From assembly GCF_000235425.2 (NCBI RefSeq), contig NZ_KI912266.1:5031786-5095785 (forward strand): a DNA stretch of 64,000 nt. The letters are read 5' to 3'. Each line of letters starts with the position of its first letter. The first letter of the stretch is position 1. The position numbers were made by a program, and so were the translations under genes. The stretch comes from Pseudofrankia saprophytica (GTDB lineage: Bacteria > Actinomycetota > Actinomycetes > Frankiales > Frankiaceae). The notes beneath the pieces are model-generated. The model had not been told where the DNA came from. It searched no databases and worked only from the letters and a program-made list of their open reading frames with translations. Positions 8,741-17,221 of this stretch are shown piece by piece.

Positions 8741-9793
8741 CTACCTCGTCAAGGTAGCGGCGTATGCGTCGACGATGCCCCAGCCGTAGGTCGGCGTGAA
8801 CACGCCCCGCAGGTTGGCGATGGGTGTACGGGCGGTGGTGAGCAGGGCCCGTTCGACGTCGGGCAGCGTGCGCCCCTGAGCGAAGAGCAGGGCGGCGACG
8901 CCCGCGACGTGCGGGGCGGCCATGGAGGTGCCGGCAAAGGCGTCGTAGTCGGTGTAGCCGCAGGTGCGGGAGCCGGTGCCGCGGGGCACGGCGGAATAGA
9001 CGTCGTCGGCGCAGCCGAGGAAGGCCGCTCCGCCTGGGGCCGCGACCGCTTTGCTGTCTGGTTTGAGCCCCAGGTTGGAGTAGGTGGCTTTGAGTTCGGT
9101 GCGGTCGGTGGCCACCACGCAGAGCGCGCCGGGATTGAACGCGGGAGTGCTGCACAACGGAGATGTCTCGTTGCCGGCCGCGGCGATGACGGCCACGCCG
9201 CGCGAGGCCGCGTAGCCGATGGCATCGGTCACGTCGCCGAGCAATCCGGTCAGGGTGAGAACCTGCGCGCCCGGCATTGCGCCGAGACTCAGGTTGATGA
9301 CGTTCGCGCCGTGGTCGGTCGCCCATGTGATGCCGGCCGCGATGTCGGCGAACGAGCCGCTGCCGTTCTCGAGCACCTTGACCGGCATGATGTGCGCACG
9401 TGGAGCGACCCCGGCGATGCCCAGGCCGTTGTCGGCGACGGCCGCGGCGATGCCGGCGACGTGCGTGCCGTGCACGTCGGGTTGTTGCCCTGTGCCGTCC
9501 ACGCCCTTCCAGTCGCCCAGCCCGCAGGGCGCCTCGGCCGCGCAGCCCACGAAGGTTGCGCCGGGGACGAGATTAGCGTGCAGGTCGGGGTGGCCGAGGT
9601 CGATGCCGGTGTCCACGACCGCGATCGTGGCCCCGGAGCCAGTGCTGAGCGCCCAGGCCTGCTTGGCGTGGATCTGGTCGAGTCCCCATTGCCGGTCGCG
9701 CAACGCGTCGGTGGAGGCGGCCACTGGGGTGGCGGCGGCAGCCAGGGTGGCCGCCACGACGGTGCCGCAGGCAAACAGCCTTCTCCGGCGCAT
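8741..9793 (-). CDS. secreted subtilisin-like serine protease (S8)
   Basis: A 350-residue protease with a signal peptide (MRRRRLFACG then a hydrophobic run ending near TPVAAS, residues 1-27). The S8 triad motifs are in order: AVVDTGIDLGHPD (Asp ~60), HGTHVAGIAA (His ~109) and GTSMAAPHVAG (Ser ~293), with the oxyanion Asn in AAAGNET. There is almost no propeptide before the catalytic domain begins at ~35, and no C-terminal sorting or wall-binding domain. It is probably an extracellular protease. It sits alone in a region with transposase remnants and is unrelated to the flanking catabolic genes. Confidence 0.9.
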   Translation of the reverse strand: MRRRRLFACGTVVAATLAAAATPVAASTDALRDRQWGLDQIHAKQAWALSTGSGATIAVVDTGIDLGHPDLHANLVPGATFVGCAAEAPCGLGDWKGVDGTGQQPDVHGTHVAGIAAAVADNGLGIAGVAPRAHIMPVKVLENGSGSFADIAAGITWATDHGANVINLSLGAMPGAQVLTLTGLLGDVTDAIGYAASRGVAVIAAAGNETSPLCSTPAFNPGALCVVATDRTELKATYSNLGLKPDSKAVAAPGGAAFLGCADDVYSAVPRGTGSRTCGYTDYDAFAGTSMAAPHVAGVAALLFAQGRTLPDVERALLTTARTPIANLRGVFTPTYGWGIVDAYAATLTR

Positions 9794-9883
9794 CGGATTC
9801 CTTCCTGTTGCGGACCCTGGTGTGGACGTCGTTACAGGCGGACACGGCGCGCGCGGAGGCCGGGCTCGGCGGAAGCCGTCAGA

Positions 9884-10117
9884 TTATTTGTGTAGGGGCT
9901 CTTCCAGCGTTCCGCTGACCATGGCCCGCGTGCCGTATAGATCCGCCGCGTCGCCGCAGCGAATTCCTTCCGTGCAGGAAACGTACCGCATCGCCGAGCG
10001 CATCAGATGCGCGGCAGAGGTCTGCACCGTGGTCTTCCCGTAGGCGGCGCCGATCGTGTCGGGAAGCCCGGACAAACCGTCGCAGCAGAAGATGAGAATG
10101 TCCCTCGATTTTCGCCG
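9884..10117 (-). pseudogene. IS256/Mutator-type transposase remnant
   Basis: A 78-codon open stretch on the minus strand reads DILIFCCDGLSGLPDTIG and then TTVQTSAAHLMRSAMRYVS. This matches the conserved centre of IS256/Mutator transposases, where the pattern is DxLIxxxDGLxGxPxAI followed by TxVQxCxxHLxRxxxRxV. Both ends are missing: a stop (TAA at 10118-10120) precedes it and the frame ends after 40 further unrelated residues. No terminal inverted repeats were seen. It is a decayed mobile-element fragment, marking this interval as an insertion scar. Confidence 0.75.
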
Positions 10118-10215
10118 TTATGCCAGTCTGGTACCCGCCCGCGGGTCGTCTGACCACACTGGAGCAGCGGCTCGCGGCCGGCGACGTGGTTCGACGAGCG
10201 GCTATCCAGGGCCGC

Positions 10216-10611
10216 TCATGACCGCAGCGACCGAACCTGCTCGCGCGGGAAGAACTCCTGATCCTCGCCCCAGCCCCGCAGCCCGTCCCAGCGCCAGTCG
10301 GTCAGCGTCCAGAACGCCAACCGGCCGGGCCACCCGAACCAGCGCAGCGCGGTGCGCACGTCGCCCTCGGCGTGCAGCGTGCGCCCGCGGTCGTCCTCGG
10401 CATCGAGCACGACCCGCACCGGCGCTCCCCGCCGGCGCTCCAATACCCGTCGTTCGCCCCGGATCAGTTCGCCGAGTTCGCCGTCGCGGACGAGGTAGCC
10501 GTTCATGACCGTGTCCACACCGGGTTTCTCGCTGGCGATGGTGATGACGTGCCAATGCGAGTCCGGAGAGGCGATGGCCCACAGGTAGTCGCCGGAGCGC
10601 GACGCGCCGGG
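10216..10611 (-). pseudogene. N-terminally truncated hypothetical protein
   Basis: An open frame of 131 codons without a convincing start at its head. It begins right after an in-frame TAG and reads coherent protein (SGDYLWAIASPDSHWHVITI, later RTALRWFGWPGRLAFWTLTDW). Internal ATG 10518 or 10506 could give a ~100-residue product but would cut into what looks like folded sequence, so I regard it as the C-terminal part of a longer gene. The Trp-rich end resembles uncharacterised proteins of actinobacterial steroid clusters, but I do not recognise the family firmly. The break lies beside the repeated hairpin at 10642. Confidence 0.5.
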
Positions 10612-10641
10612 CTATTAGAAAGATGAACAAAGGCGTGCGAT

Positions 10642-10676
10642 GTCGCCACCGCCGGTCTCGGGCCGGCGGTGGCGAC
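10642..10676 (-). terminator. second copy of the GTCGCCACCGCCGG stem-loop
   Basis: The same 14-bp stem as at 1698-1734, here with a 7-base loop, located 26 bases after the stop of the minus-strand P450 gene. The bases outside the stem are also alike (TCTCGGCCGCGCT on one side, a CAA-GGCG-GCG stretch on the other), so the two copies share more than a generic hairpin. On the minus strand it is followed by CCTTTGTTCATCTTTC. Confidence 0.6.
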
Positions 10677-10701
10677 GCTCTCTCGGCCGCGCTGTCACCC
10701 G

Positions 10702-11982
10702 CTATCCCGCGGTGTCCCAGGCCAGCTGGAGGTCGACCAGGCCGGCCGCGCCGCCGCGTTCGAGGACCGGCCCGTCGTCCGCGAGGCGATAGTCGGGGAT
10801 CCGGCTGTGCCAGACCTCCAGCGCGACGGTCATCTCGGCACGGGCGAGGTGCGCACCAAGACAGCGGTGCGGCCCGGCCGCGAACGAGAAATGCCGGTTG
10901 GCCTCGCGATCCAGGTCGACGTCGTCGGGGTTCGGGAAGACCCTGGGGTCACGCATGGCCGAGCCCAGGGTGAGCTGCACCATGTCGCCCTTCTTCATGG
11001 GGCAGCCATGGAAGTCCACGTCCCGGGTGAGCTTGCGGCCATCCTGAATGATCGGGAAGGCGCGTAGGAACTCCTCGACCGCCGACGGCAGCACCGACGG
11101 ATCGATCGATATCCGGTGTCGATGCGCCGGCGTGGTGGCCAGATGGTGGAACGCGTAGCTCAGCTGGCTCTTGACCGTGTCGAGACCGGCGAGCACCAGC
11201 ACGACGCACATCTGGAGGATCTCGTCGTCCCGTAGCGGGCGGTCCCCGAACCTCGCCGTCATGAGGTAGCTGACGAAATCCCCCTCGGGATCACGCCGGG
11301 CGGCCCGGCGGTCCGCGACGAGAGTGACGAAGTACTCCATCATCGCAGTCACCGCCGCCAGCGTCCTGGCCTGCCCCTCGGGATCGGTGAAGCCGGCGAA
11401 GACCGTGTCCACCCATTCGGCGAACAGCCCGTCGTCGGCCGCCGGCAGTCCCAGCAGGGAGAGGAAGACCCGAGTGGAGTAGACCGCGGCGAAGTCGTTG
11501 ACGAACTCGCAGCCGCCGGCATCGACGAACATGTCGATGGTCTGGTCGCACAGCTCGCGCATCCGGGGAACCAACGCGTTCACCGCTCGCGGCGAGAACG
11601 GCGGATTCAGGATCTGGCGGTACCAGCTGTGCTCGGGCGACGCGACATGCGTCGGTATCCAGTGATAACCCGGGTTCGGGTCCAGCGGTATGACCGAGTC
11701 GCTCCCGAAGATGTCCGGATTCTGGTAGGCCTCCCGGCATTCGTCGTAACGGGTGAGCATCCAGAAGCCGGTACCGAAATCGTTCCAGCAGACGGGCGCT
11801 GCCTCCCGAAGCTCCGCCATCTCCCTGACACCGGTCAGCACGGGGCGCGGGGACATGATGTCGTAGGTGACCACGGGACATCCGCCCCGCTCGGCCACCT
11901 TGGCGACGGTCGGTTCCTGCCGCGCCGCGGGTACCGGGTCCGCGGCGGTCGCGTCGGACCCGGGGGCGGCGGGCACGCTCAT
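10702..11982 (-). CDS. cytochrome P450
   Basis: A 426-residue soluble bacterial P450. The I-helix oxygen-activation motif AGLDT is at ~255, the ExxR motif EEFLR at ~293, and the heme-binding loop FAAGPHRCLG places the axial Cys at ~374. The N-terminus has no membrane anchor. Electron donors would be a ferredoxin and reductase; no ferredoxin gene adjoins this copy, but one adjoins the related P450 at 17.2-18.5 kb. Its ATG overlaps the stop of a 10-codon leader ORF (TGATG). Context with acyl-CoA dehydrogenases suggests hydroxylation of a lipid or terpenoid acid. Confidence 0.92.
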   Translation of the reverse strand: MSVPAAPGSDATAADPVPAARQEPTVAKVAERGGCPVVTYDIMSPRPVLTGVREMAELREAAPVCWNDFGTGFWMLTRYDECREAYQNPDIFGSDSVIPLDPNPGYHWIPTHVASPEHSWYRQILNPPFSPRAVNALVPRMRELCDQTIDMFVDAGGCEFVNDFAAVYSTRVFLSLLGLPAADDGLFAEWVDTVFAGFTDPEGQARTLAAVTAMMEYFVTLVADRRAARRDPEGDFVSYLMTARFGDRPLRDDEILQMCVVLVLAGLDTVKSQLSYAFHHLATTPAHRHRISIDPSVLPSAVEEFLRAFPIIQDGRKLTRDVDFHGCPMKKGDMVQLTLGSAMRDPRVFPNPDDVDLDREANRHFSFAAGPHRCLGAHLARAEMTVALEVWHSRIPDYRLADDGPVLERGGAAGLVDLQLAWDTAG

Positions 11983-12014
11983 CAGCCGACCAGGCTCTGC
12001 TGCGGGATCTTCAT
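11982..12014 (-). CDS. 10-residue leader ORF coupled to P450
   Basis: On the minus strand an AGAGGAGAGAC ribosome site precedes ATG and the sequence MKIPQQSLVG, whose TGA overlaps the ATG of the P450 (TGATG). The P450 itself has no good ribosome site of its own, since its upstream bases are this ORF. Re-initiation or translational coupling from the leader would explain the arrangement. The peptide has no known homologue that I recognise; conservation in related strains would decide whether it is real. Confidence 0.5.
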   Translation of the reverse strand: MKIPQQSLVG

Positions 12015-12133
12015 GTCTCTCCTCTTCCTCGGCTCGTTCTCGCCGGTCGGACGGAAAGGCTGGTGGTCCTCCGCCGGCCAGCGGGTCGGTTCTCGGGGTC
12101 CGGCGATCGCGAGCGCCCGACCACCACAGCTCG

Positions 12134-13273
12134 TCACAGCCTCCCGGCCGCCTCCAGCTGGCGGATCAGCTGCTCCCGGTGGTAGGACGGGTCGCCGAAC
12201 ATCAGCGCGTTGCTCGTCGCCCGGCGGAAGTACAGGTGCGCGGAGTGCTCCCAGCTGAAGCCGATACCGCCGTGTATCTGGACGTTCTCGGCGGCCGCGA
12301 ACGCGAAGCACTCCGAACAGCGGATCTTCGCGATGGAGGCGGCGACGGGCAGCTCGGGGTCCGAGGTCGCCGCCGCCCACAGTCCATGGGCCAGCGCGGT
12401 CCGAGCGGCATCCAGCTCGAGCGCCATGTCCGCGCAGCGGTGCTTGATCGCCTGGAACTGCCCGATCGGACGCCCGAACTGCACCCGCGTCCTCGCGTAC
12501 GCGACGGCGGTCTCCAGCACCTGCGCCGCGCCGCCGACCTGTTCGCAGGCCAGGGCGATGGCGGCCAGGTAGCCGAGGTGCTCGAGGGTCGGGCCGGCGC
12601 CACCCTCCGGGCCGACGAGCCGGCCCGGCACGGCGTCCAGGTCGAGGCGTGCCTGGCGGCGGGTGAGGTCGAGCGTCGGCATCGCGGCGCGGGTCAGACC
12701 CGGGGCGGTCCCGTCGACCGCGAAGAGACTGACGGCCGATCCCTCGCCGTCGCCCGTCCGCGCGGCGACGAGCAGGAGGTCGGCGATGTGTCCGTCGATG
12801 ACGAACATCTTCGTCCCGTGCAGCTCCCAGCCCGTCGCGCCGCGCGTCGCGGTGGTCGCGACATCGGCCGGATCCCAGCGCCCCGACTCCTCCACGACCG
12901 CCACGGTCGCGATGGTCTCCCCCGCGGCGATGCCGGGCAGATGATCCTTGCGGGCCGCCTCGTCGTCGATGTGCAGCAACGCGCCGGTCGCGAGCACGAC
13001 GGTGGACAGGTACGGCGCGCACGTCAGGGTGCGCCCCATCTCCTCGAGCACCACGCCGACCTCGGCGAAGGTGGCGTCGCTGCCGCCGTACTCGGCCGGG
13101 ATGCACAGCCCGGTGAGGCCGAGCTCGCCGGCCAGCCTCGCCCACTGTTCCCGGTCGTAGCCCTCCGGCGTCTCCATCAGTCGCCGGACGTCGGATTCGG
13201 CGGAGTGCGCGGCCAGAAACGAGCGCAGGGCCTTCCGCAGCTCGTCGCGTTCCTCGCTCGGTGCAAGATTCAC
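12134..13273 (-). CDS. acyl-CoA dehydrogenase family protein
   Basis: A 379-residue flavoenzyme of the acyl-CoA dehydrogenase fold. Features include the N-terminal helical domain, YGGSDATFAEVGVVLEEMG, the mid-domain VVEESGR and WELHGTKMFVIDG segments, RVQFGRPIGQFQAIKH (~270) and the C-terminal VQIHGGIGFSWEHSAHLYFRR. The short, degenerate mid-domain is like the actinobacterial FadE proteins that form heteromeric alpha2beta2 enzymes with a second FadE subunit, so it may pair with another ACAD in this island. It is upstream of the P450 in the same direction, with a 120-base gap holding the leader ORF. Confidence 0.85.
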   Translation of the reverse strand: MNLAPSEERDELRKALRSFLAAHSAESDVRRLMETPEGYDREQWARLAGELGLTGLCIPAEYGGSDATFAEVGVVLEEMGRTLTCAPYLSTVVLATGALLHIDDEAARKDHLPGIAAGETIATVAVVEESGRWDPADVATTATRGATGWELHGTKMFVIDGHIADLLLVAARTGDGEGSAVSLFAVDGTAPGLTRAAMPTLDLTRRQARLDLDAVPGRLVGPEGGAGPTLEHLGYLAAIALACEQVGGAAQVLETAVAYARTRVQFGRPIGQFQAIKHRCADMALELDAARTALAHGLWAAATSDPELPVAASIAKIRCSECFAFAAAENVQIHGGIGFSWEHSAHLYFRRATSNALMFGDPSYHREQLIRQLEAAGRL

Positions 13274-13409
13274 GCTCCGGTACCCCCTTGCATGTCACTG
13301 GGCGGAGGGCCTCCGGGCGTGCGACCGCACCATGATCGCGTGCCCTTTGACCGATCAGAACCGCGGAGTTCCATGCCGTTCGACGGGCGGCCCGCGACGG
13401 GCGAGCCGC

Positions 13410-14705
13410 TCATTCCGCATCCGCGAGCTCGAGCTCGACGGCGTACCGCGCCCGGGCATCGGCGGCCAGGGACGGGAGGTGGCCGGTGGGGAACAACCCC
13501 GGGGCCGGTGTGACGCCGCGCAGCAGTTGCCGGGCCAGGTTCACCTTGTGAATCTCGGTGGGGCCGTCGGCCAGGCCCATGTGGAACGACTCCAGCACCC
13601 ACCGGCCGAACGGCATCTCCGTGGAGATGCCCAGGGAGCCGTGCACCTGCAGCGCGCGGGACGCGACGTCCATCAGCACCTTGGGCATCGCCGCCTTGAC
13701 CGCGGCGATGTCGGCGCGCACTTTGTTGTAGTCGTTGTACCTGTCGATGCGCCAGGCTGTGCGCAGGACGAGCAGCCGGAACTGTTCCATCTGGATCCAG
13801 GAATCGGCGATCATCTCCTGGACGAGCTGCTTGCGTCCGAGCACCTCGCCCTTGGTGGTCCGGGAGACCGCCCGCTCGCACATCATCTCGAACGCGCGCC
13901 TGACCAGCCCGACGGTCCGCATCGCGTGGTGGATGCGGCCGCCGCCCAGCCGGGTCTGCGCCACGGCGAAGCCGGCGCCCCGCTCGCCGAGCAGATGATC
14001 CGCCGGGACGCGCACCCCCTCGTAGCGGATGTAGGCGTGGGTGCCCTCATGCTCGTCATGCCCGGACACCCCCACATTGCGGACGATATTGATGCCGGGG
14101 GTGTCCGCGGGGACGACGAACGCCGACATCCGCCGGTGCGACGGCGCGTCCGGGTCGGTGACCGCCATCACGATGAGGAACGAGGCGAACCGGGCGTGCG
14201 AGGAGAACCATTTCTCCCCGTCGATCACCCACTCGTCACCGTCGAGGCGGGCCCGCGTGGTGAACCCGGTCGGATCGGAGCCGCCCTGCGGTTCGGTCAT
14301 CGAGAAACAGGAGACGATCCGGTTCTCGATCAGCGGTTCCAGGTAGGTCTTCTTCAGGTCGTCGGTGCCGTAGTGCGCGAGGATCTCGGCGTTTCCCGAA
14401 TCCGGCGCATGGCAGCCGAAAACGATCGGGCCGGAGTGGGTACGCCCGAGGACCTCGTTGAGCAACGCCAGCTTGACCTGCCCGTAGCCCGGGCCGCCGA
14501 GCTCCGGGCCGAGATGGCAGGCCCACAGCTTCCGTTCCCGGACCTGGTCCTGCAGCGGCGGGATCAGCTTCGCCCGTACCGGGTCACGCACGTCCCAGGC
14601 GTGCTCGATGACGAAGTCGAGCGGTTCGACCTCCTCACGGACGAACTCCTCGGCCCAGTCCAGCTCGCGCGCATATTCCGGATCCGTCTCGAAGTCCCAG
14701 GCCAT
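13410..14705 (-). CDS. acyl-CoA dehydrogenase
   Basis: A 431-residue acyl-CoA dehydrogenase that oxidises acyl-CoA to the 2-enoyl-CoA with FAD. Recognisable are LGGPGYGQVKLALLNEVLGR, CFSMTEPQGGSDP (FAD/substrate loop, ~140), VIDGEKWFSSHA, and the C-terminal QVHGSLGISTEMPFGRW with GLADGPTEIHKVNLAR. The large sequence class resembles actinobacterial and mycobacterial FadE proteins for branched or cyclic substrates. Start ATG 14705 agrees with family length. It is co-directional with the other ACADs and the alpha/beta hydrolase, and a 136-base gap separates it from the next ACAD. Confidence 0.88.
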   Translation of the reverse strand: MAWDFETDPEYARELDWAEEFVREEVEPLDFVIEHAWDVRDPVRAKLIPPLQDQVRERKLWACHLGPELGGPGYGQVKLALLNEVLGRTHSGPIVFGCHAPDSGNAEILAHYGTDDLKKTYLEPLIENRIVSCFSMTEPQGGSDPTGFTTRARLDGDEWVIDGEKWFSSHARFASFLIVMAVTDPDAPSHRRMSAFVVPADTPGINIVRNVGVSGHDEHEGTHAYIRYEGVRVPADHLLGERGAGFAVAQTRLGGGRIHHAMRTVGLVRRAFEMMCERAVSRTTKGEVLGRKQLVQEMIADSWIQMEQFRLLVLRTAWRIDRYNDYNKVRADIAAVKAAMPKVLMDVASRALQVHGSLGISTEMPFGRWVLESFHMGLADGPTEIHKVNLARQLLRGVTPAPGLFPTGHLPSLAADARARYAVELELADAE

Positions 14706-14778
14706 GCCGCCTTGCCTCCTACGGTTGCTCGAACGTCTTTCTCGGTGACAGGCGTTCTTTCGGGTCGCTCCTGCTGAC

Positions 14779-15573
14779 TTAGCGCCGTACGCTGTCGAGC
14801 CAGGTGAGGAGGAGTTCGTTGAATGCCTCCGGACGCTCCTGGTGCAACCAGTGCCCCGCGCCCGGATAGGCGATCGCGCGGCTGTTCGCCGTGGTGAAGG
14901 TTTTTTCCTCCCAGACGACTCGCGCCGGGTCGGCGTAGATCGCCAGCACAGGAACAGGCCTGCGGGCGAGCCAGGTTCTCGCCTCGTCGCTCAGGACGGT
15001 CGCGGGGTGCCGCAGGCCCCACTGCCGCATCGAGTCGGCCAGCACGTGCGGGGGGACGGTCAGAACCTGGCGTGCGTGCCAGCAGCGCAGGGCCGGCGGA
15101 GTCTCGGCCGTCCAGAAGGCCGCGAGGCCGGGCACGGCGGCCGCGGAACCCTGCTCGTCGATGGCGTCCGCGACCTCTTGGAATGCTGCGGGCCAGGCAG
15201 GGTCGTACCCGTAGGCTGGGTCCACCTCGACCACACCGAGGACTCGGTCGGGATGCTCGACGGCCAGGTGCGCCACGATCGTGCCGCCGAGCGAATGGCC
15301 GACGGCGACCACCCGGTCGATGTCGAGATGATCCAGCAGATGGACGAGATCCGTGACGTAGTTGTCGACGGCATAGCCCGAGGTCGGAACTGTCGTGTGC
15401 CCGTGCCCTCGGAGGTCGACGGCGACGACCCGGTGGGACGCTGACAGCGCCGGGATGTTGAACATCCAGTCGTGGGAGTCCGCACCCAGACCGTGCACCA
15501 GTAACAGGGGCGTCTCCCCGTCGCCGTCGTCGGAGTAGAAAAGCCTGACTCCGTCGAGGTCTGCGAACGGCAT
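14779..15573 (-). CDS. alpha/beta hydrolase
   Basis: A 264-residue alpha/beta-hydrolase. The oxyanion-hole motif LLVHGLG is near residue 25, the nucleophile elbow GHSLGG near 93, an Asp in IYADPARVVWEE near 225 and the catalytic His in AGHWLHQERPEAF near 240. I chose ATG 15573 because GGAGGT lies 7 bases upstream; the frame is open for 29 more codons. The sequence resembles C-C bond or ester hydrolases of aromatic and steroid degradation. It lies between two ACAD genes in one direction, so a catabolic thioester, lactone or ring-cleavage product is the likely substrate. Confidence 0.85.
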   Translation of the reverse strand: MPFADLDGVRLFYSDDGDGETPLLLVHGLGADSHDWMFNIPALSASHRVVAVDLRGHGHTTVPTSGYAVDNYVTDLVHLLDHLDIDRVVAVGHSLGGTIVAHLAVEHPDRVLGVVEVDPAYGYDPAWPAAFQEVADAIDEQGSAAAVPGLAAFWTAETPPALRCWHARQVLTVPPHVLADSMRQWGLRHPATVLSDEARTWLARRPVPVLAIYADPARVVWEEKTFTTANSRAIAYPGAGHWLHQERPEAFNELLLTWLDSVRR

Positions 15574-15695
15574 ATCGAGTACCTCCGGTTGGTGCATCGG
15601 TCGGGCATGGAAAAGACCCAATGACAGCGGCAATGGCCCGCCGGGCCCGGACGAAGCCATGCGGATGCCCCGGGCCAGGGGGTGCGGAGCCCAGC

Positions 15696-16979
15696 TCAGC
15701 GGGGGATCTCACGCCATGGCCGGTCCCGGTCGACCCGCACGTCACCCGGCAGCCCGAGGATCCGTTCGGCAATGATGTTGCGCTGGATCTCGTCCGATCC
15801 ACCCGCTATCCGGTAACCGGGCGCGCCGAGAACGTGGCTGGTCCAGGCGAAGGTCCCCCATTCGCCGGTGTCGGCCGCCAGGCGCGGCCCGAGCAGCAGT
15901 TCCGCCGCCCGCGACGCGAGCGCCATACCCGTCACCCAGTGCAGCTTGCGGAACGAGCCTTCCGGCCCGGGCGGCCGGCCGGCTCGCCGGTCGTGGGCTT
16001 CACGCAGCGCCGCCACCTCGGCAAGGCGTTCGCTGATGTAGACGTCAGCCAGCCGCTGGCGCACGAGGGGGTCGTCGAGGCGGCCCAGTGCGCGGGCCAG
16101 CGGGGCCAGCTCCCGCCATCCGCCGCCCACCCGGGGATGACCCCCGCCGGAGCCCTCACGCTCGAAGCCGAGTGTCGTGAGAGCGGCCTTCCAGCCCGCC
16201 CCCACCTCGCCCAGCCGAAGCGAGTCGGGAATGCGCACGTCATCGAGGAACACCTCGTTGAACGACGTGCCGCCGGACATCTGACGCAGCGGCCGGACGG
16301 TCACACCGGGTGAGTCGAGCCGCAGCAGGAACGCGGTGATGCCGGCATGTTTGGGGACGTCCGGATCGGTTCTCGTCAGCAGCATTCCCCACTCGGCGAA
16401 CTGTGCCCCCGAGCTCCACACCTTCTGGCCGCCCACCACCCACTCGTCGCCGTCCCGGACCGCCCTGGTCGCCAGAGCCGCCAGGTCGGACCCCGCCCCC
16501 GGTTCCGAGAAGAGCTGGCAGCACAGGCTGTCGCACCGCAGGAAGGTCCGCATCAGCAGATCGCGTTGTTCGGGCGTACCGACCAGGCGAATCGTCGGGG
16601 CGATCAGACTGACGGTCACGGACACCAGCTCGTGCGGCGCCGGGATGTCGTAGCGCTCCTCCTCGGCCGCGAACGCCTCGACGAACTCGGGACCCAGCCC
16701 CGCACCGCCGTGCTCGGGCGGCCAGCCGAGCGCGCCGAACCCCGCGTCGAACTTCTGCCGCTGCCAGGCCGCCACGCGCTCGATCAGTGCCTGCTCCTGG
16801 GCGAAGGACAGGTTGTGAAAGACCGAGACGTCGTCGGACCCCTGCCCGGCGCCGGCATCCCGCCGGCCGGGATCGTCCTGTGACACCGCGTGTTCGGCGA
16901 GCCAGCTCCGCGCACGCCGCCGGAAGTCCTCGAGCTCACCGCTCGGATGTGCCGCGTCCAAATCTGGTCTCCTGCTCAC
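15696..16979 (-). CDS. acyl-CoA dehydrogenase
   Basis: A 427-residue acyl-CoA dehydrogenase with FGALGWPPEHGGAGLGPEF, the FAD-loop motif QLFSEPGAGSDLAAL (~160), WVVGGQKVWSSGAQFAEW, and the C-terminal YRIAGGSDEIQRNIIAERILGLP. This C-terminal pattern is the classic ACAD end, more canonical than in the two ACADs downstream. It follows the P450-ferredoxin pair in the same direction with a short gap. The Gly/Arg-rich stretch in its middle (SGGGHPRVGGGW) is a loop. Together the three ACADs of 12-17 kb suggest repeated dehydrogenation rounds of a side chain or a ring. Confidence 0.9.
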   Translation of the reverse strand: MSRRPDLDAAHPSGELEDFRRRARSWLAEHAVSQDDPGRRDAGAGQGSDDVSVFHNLSFAQEQALIERVAAWQRQKFDAGFGALGWPPEHGGAGLGPEFVEAFAAEEERYDIPAPHELVSVTVSLIAPTIRLVGTPEQRDLLMRTFLRCDSLCCQLFSEPGAGSDLAALATRAVRDGDEWVVGGQKVWSSGAQFAEWGMLLTRTDPDVPKHAGITAFLLRLDSPGVTVRPLRQMSGGTSFNEVFLDDVRIPDSLRLGEVGAGWKAALTTLGFEREGSGGGHPRVGGGWRELAPLARALGRLDDPLVRQRLADVYISERLAEVAALREAHDRRAGRPPGPEGSFRKLHWVTGMALASRAAELLLGPRLAADTGEWGTFAWTSHVLGAPGYRIAGGSDEIQRNIIAERILGLPGDVRVDRDRPWREIPR

Positions 16980-17020
16980 TCTCCGCTATCTTCTGGCGAC
17001 GAGCTCGACCGCGCCGGCGC

Positions 17021-17221
17021 TCAGTCCTCCAGGAGCTCGATGGCCTGTTCGGGGCAGGTCCTCGCCGCATCCCGAGACGCCGCTACCTGATCAGCCGGCA
17101 CACCGACGATCTGATCACGGATCGTGACGTAACCTTCGTCGTCGTAGTCGAGGAAGTCCGGCGCAATGCTGTAACAGCGCCCGTGACCGGTGCAGCGGTC
17201 GCCAAGAACAGTGATCTTCAC
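17021..17221 (-). CDS. small ferredoxin, partner of P450
   Basis: A 66-residue ferredoxin of the actinobacterial P450-redox type. The cluster ligands are in DRCTGHGRC near residue 9 (CxxHxxC, with His where 4Fe-4S proteins have Cys) and the distal TCPEQA near 57. Such CxxXxxC...CP proteins usually hold a 3Fe-4S cluster or a His-ligated variant. GTG 17221 overlaps the P450 stop codon as GTGA, so translation is coupled and the two proteins are made together. It likely passes electrons to the upstream P450, perhaps also to the P450 at 10.7-12 kb, which lacks its own ferredoxin. Confidence 0.92.
   Translation of the reverse strand: MKITVLGDRCTGHGRCYSIAPDFLDYDDEGYVTIRDQIVGVPADQVAASRDAARTCPEQAIELLED

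Noticed and set aside
8568..9326. 252-codon minus frame overlapping the subtilase
   Set aside because: Mostly Arg/His/Gly shadow of the protease in another frame; only the last ~50 codons outside the protease look protein-like, and they match nothing I can name.
11982..13298. 438-codon minus frame through the ACAD gene
   Set aside because: Shadow of the acyl-CoA dehydrogenase; only its last ten codons are kept, as the separate P450 leader ORF.
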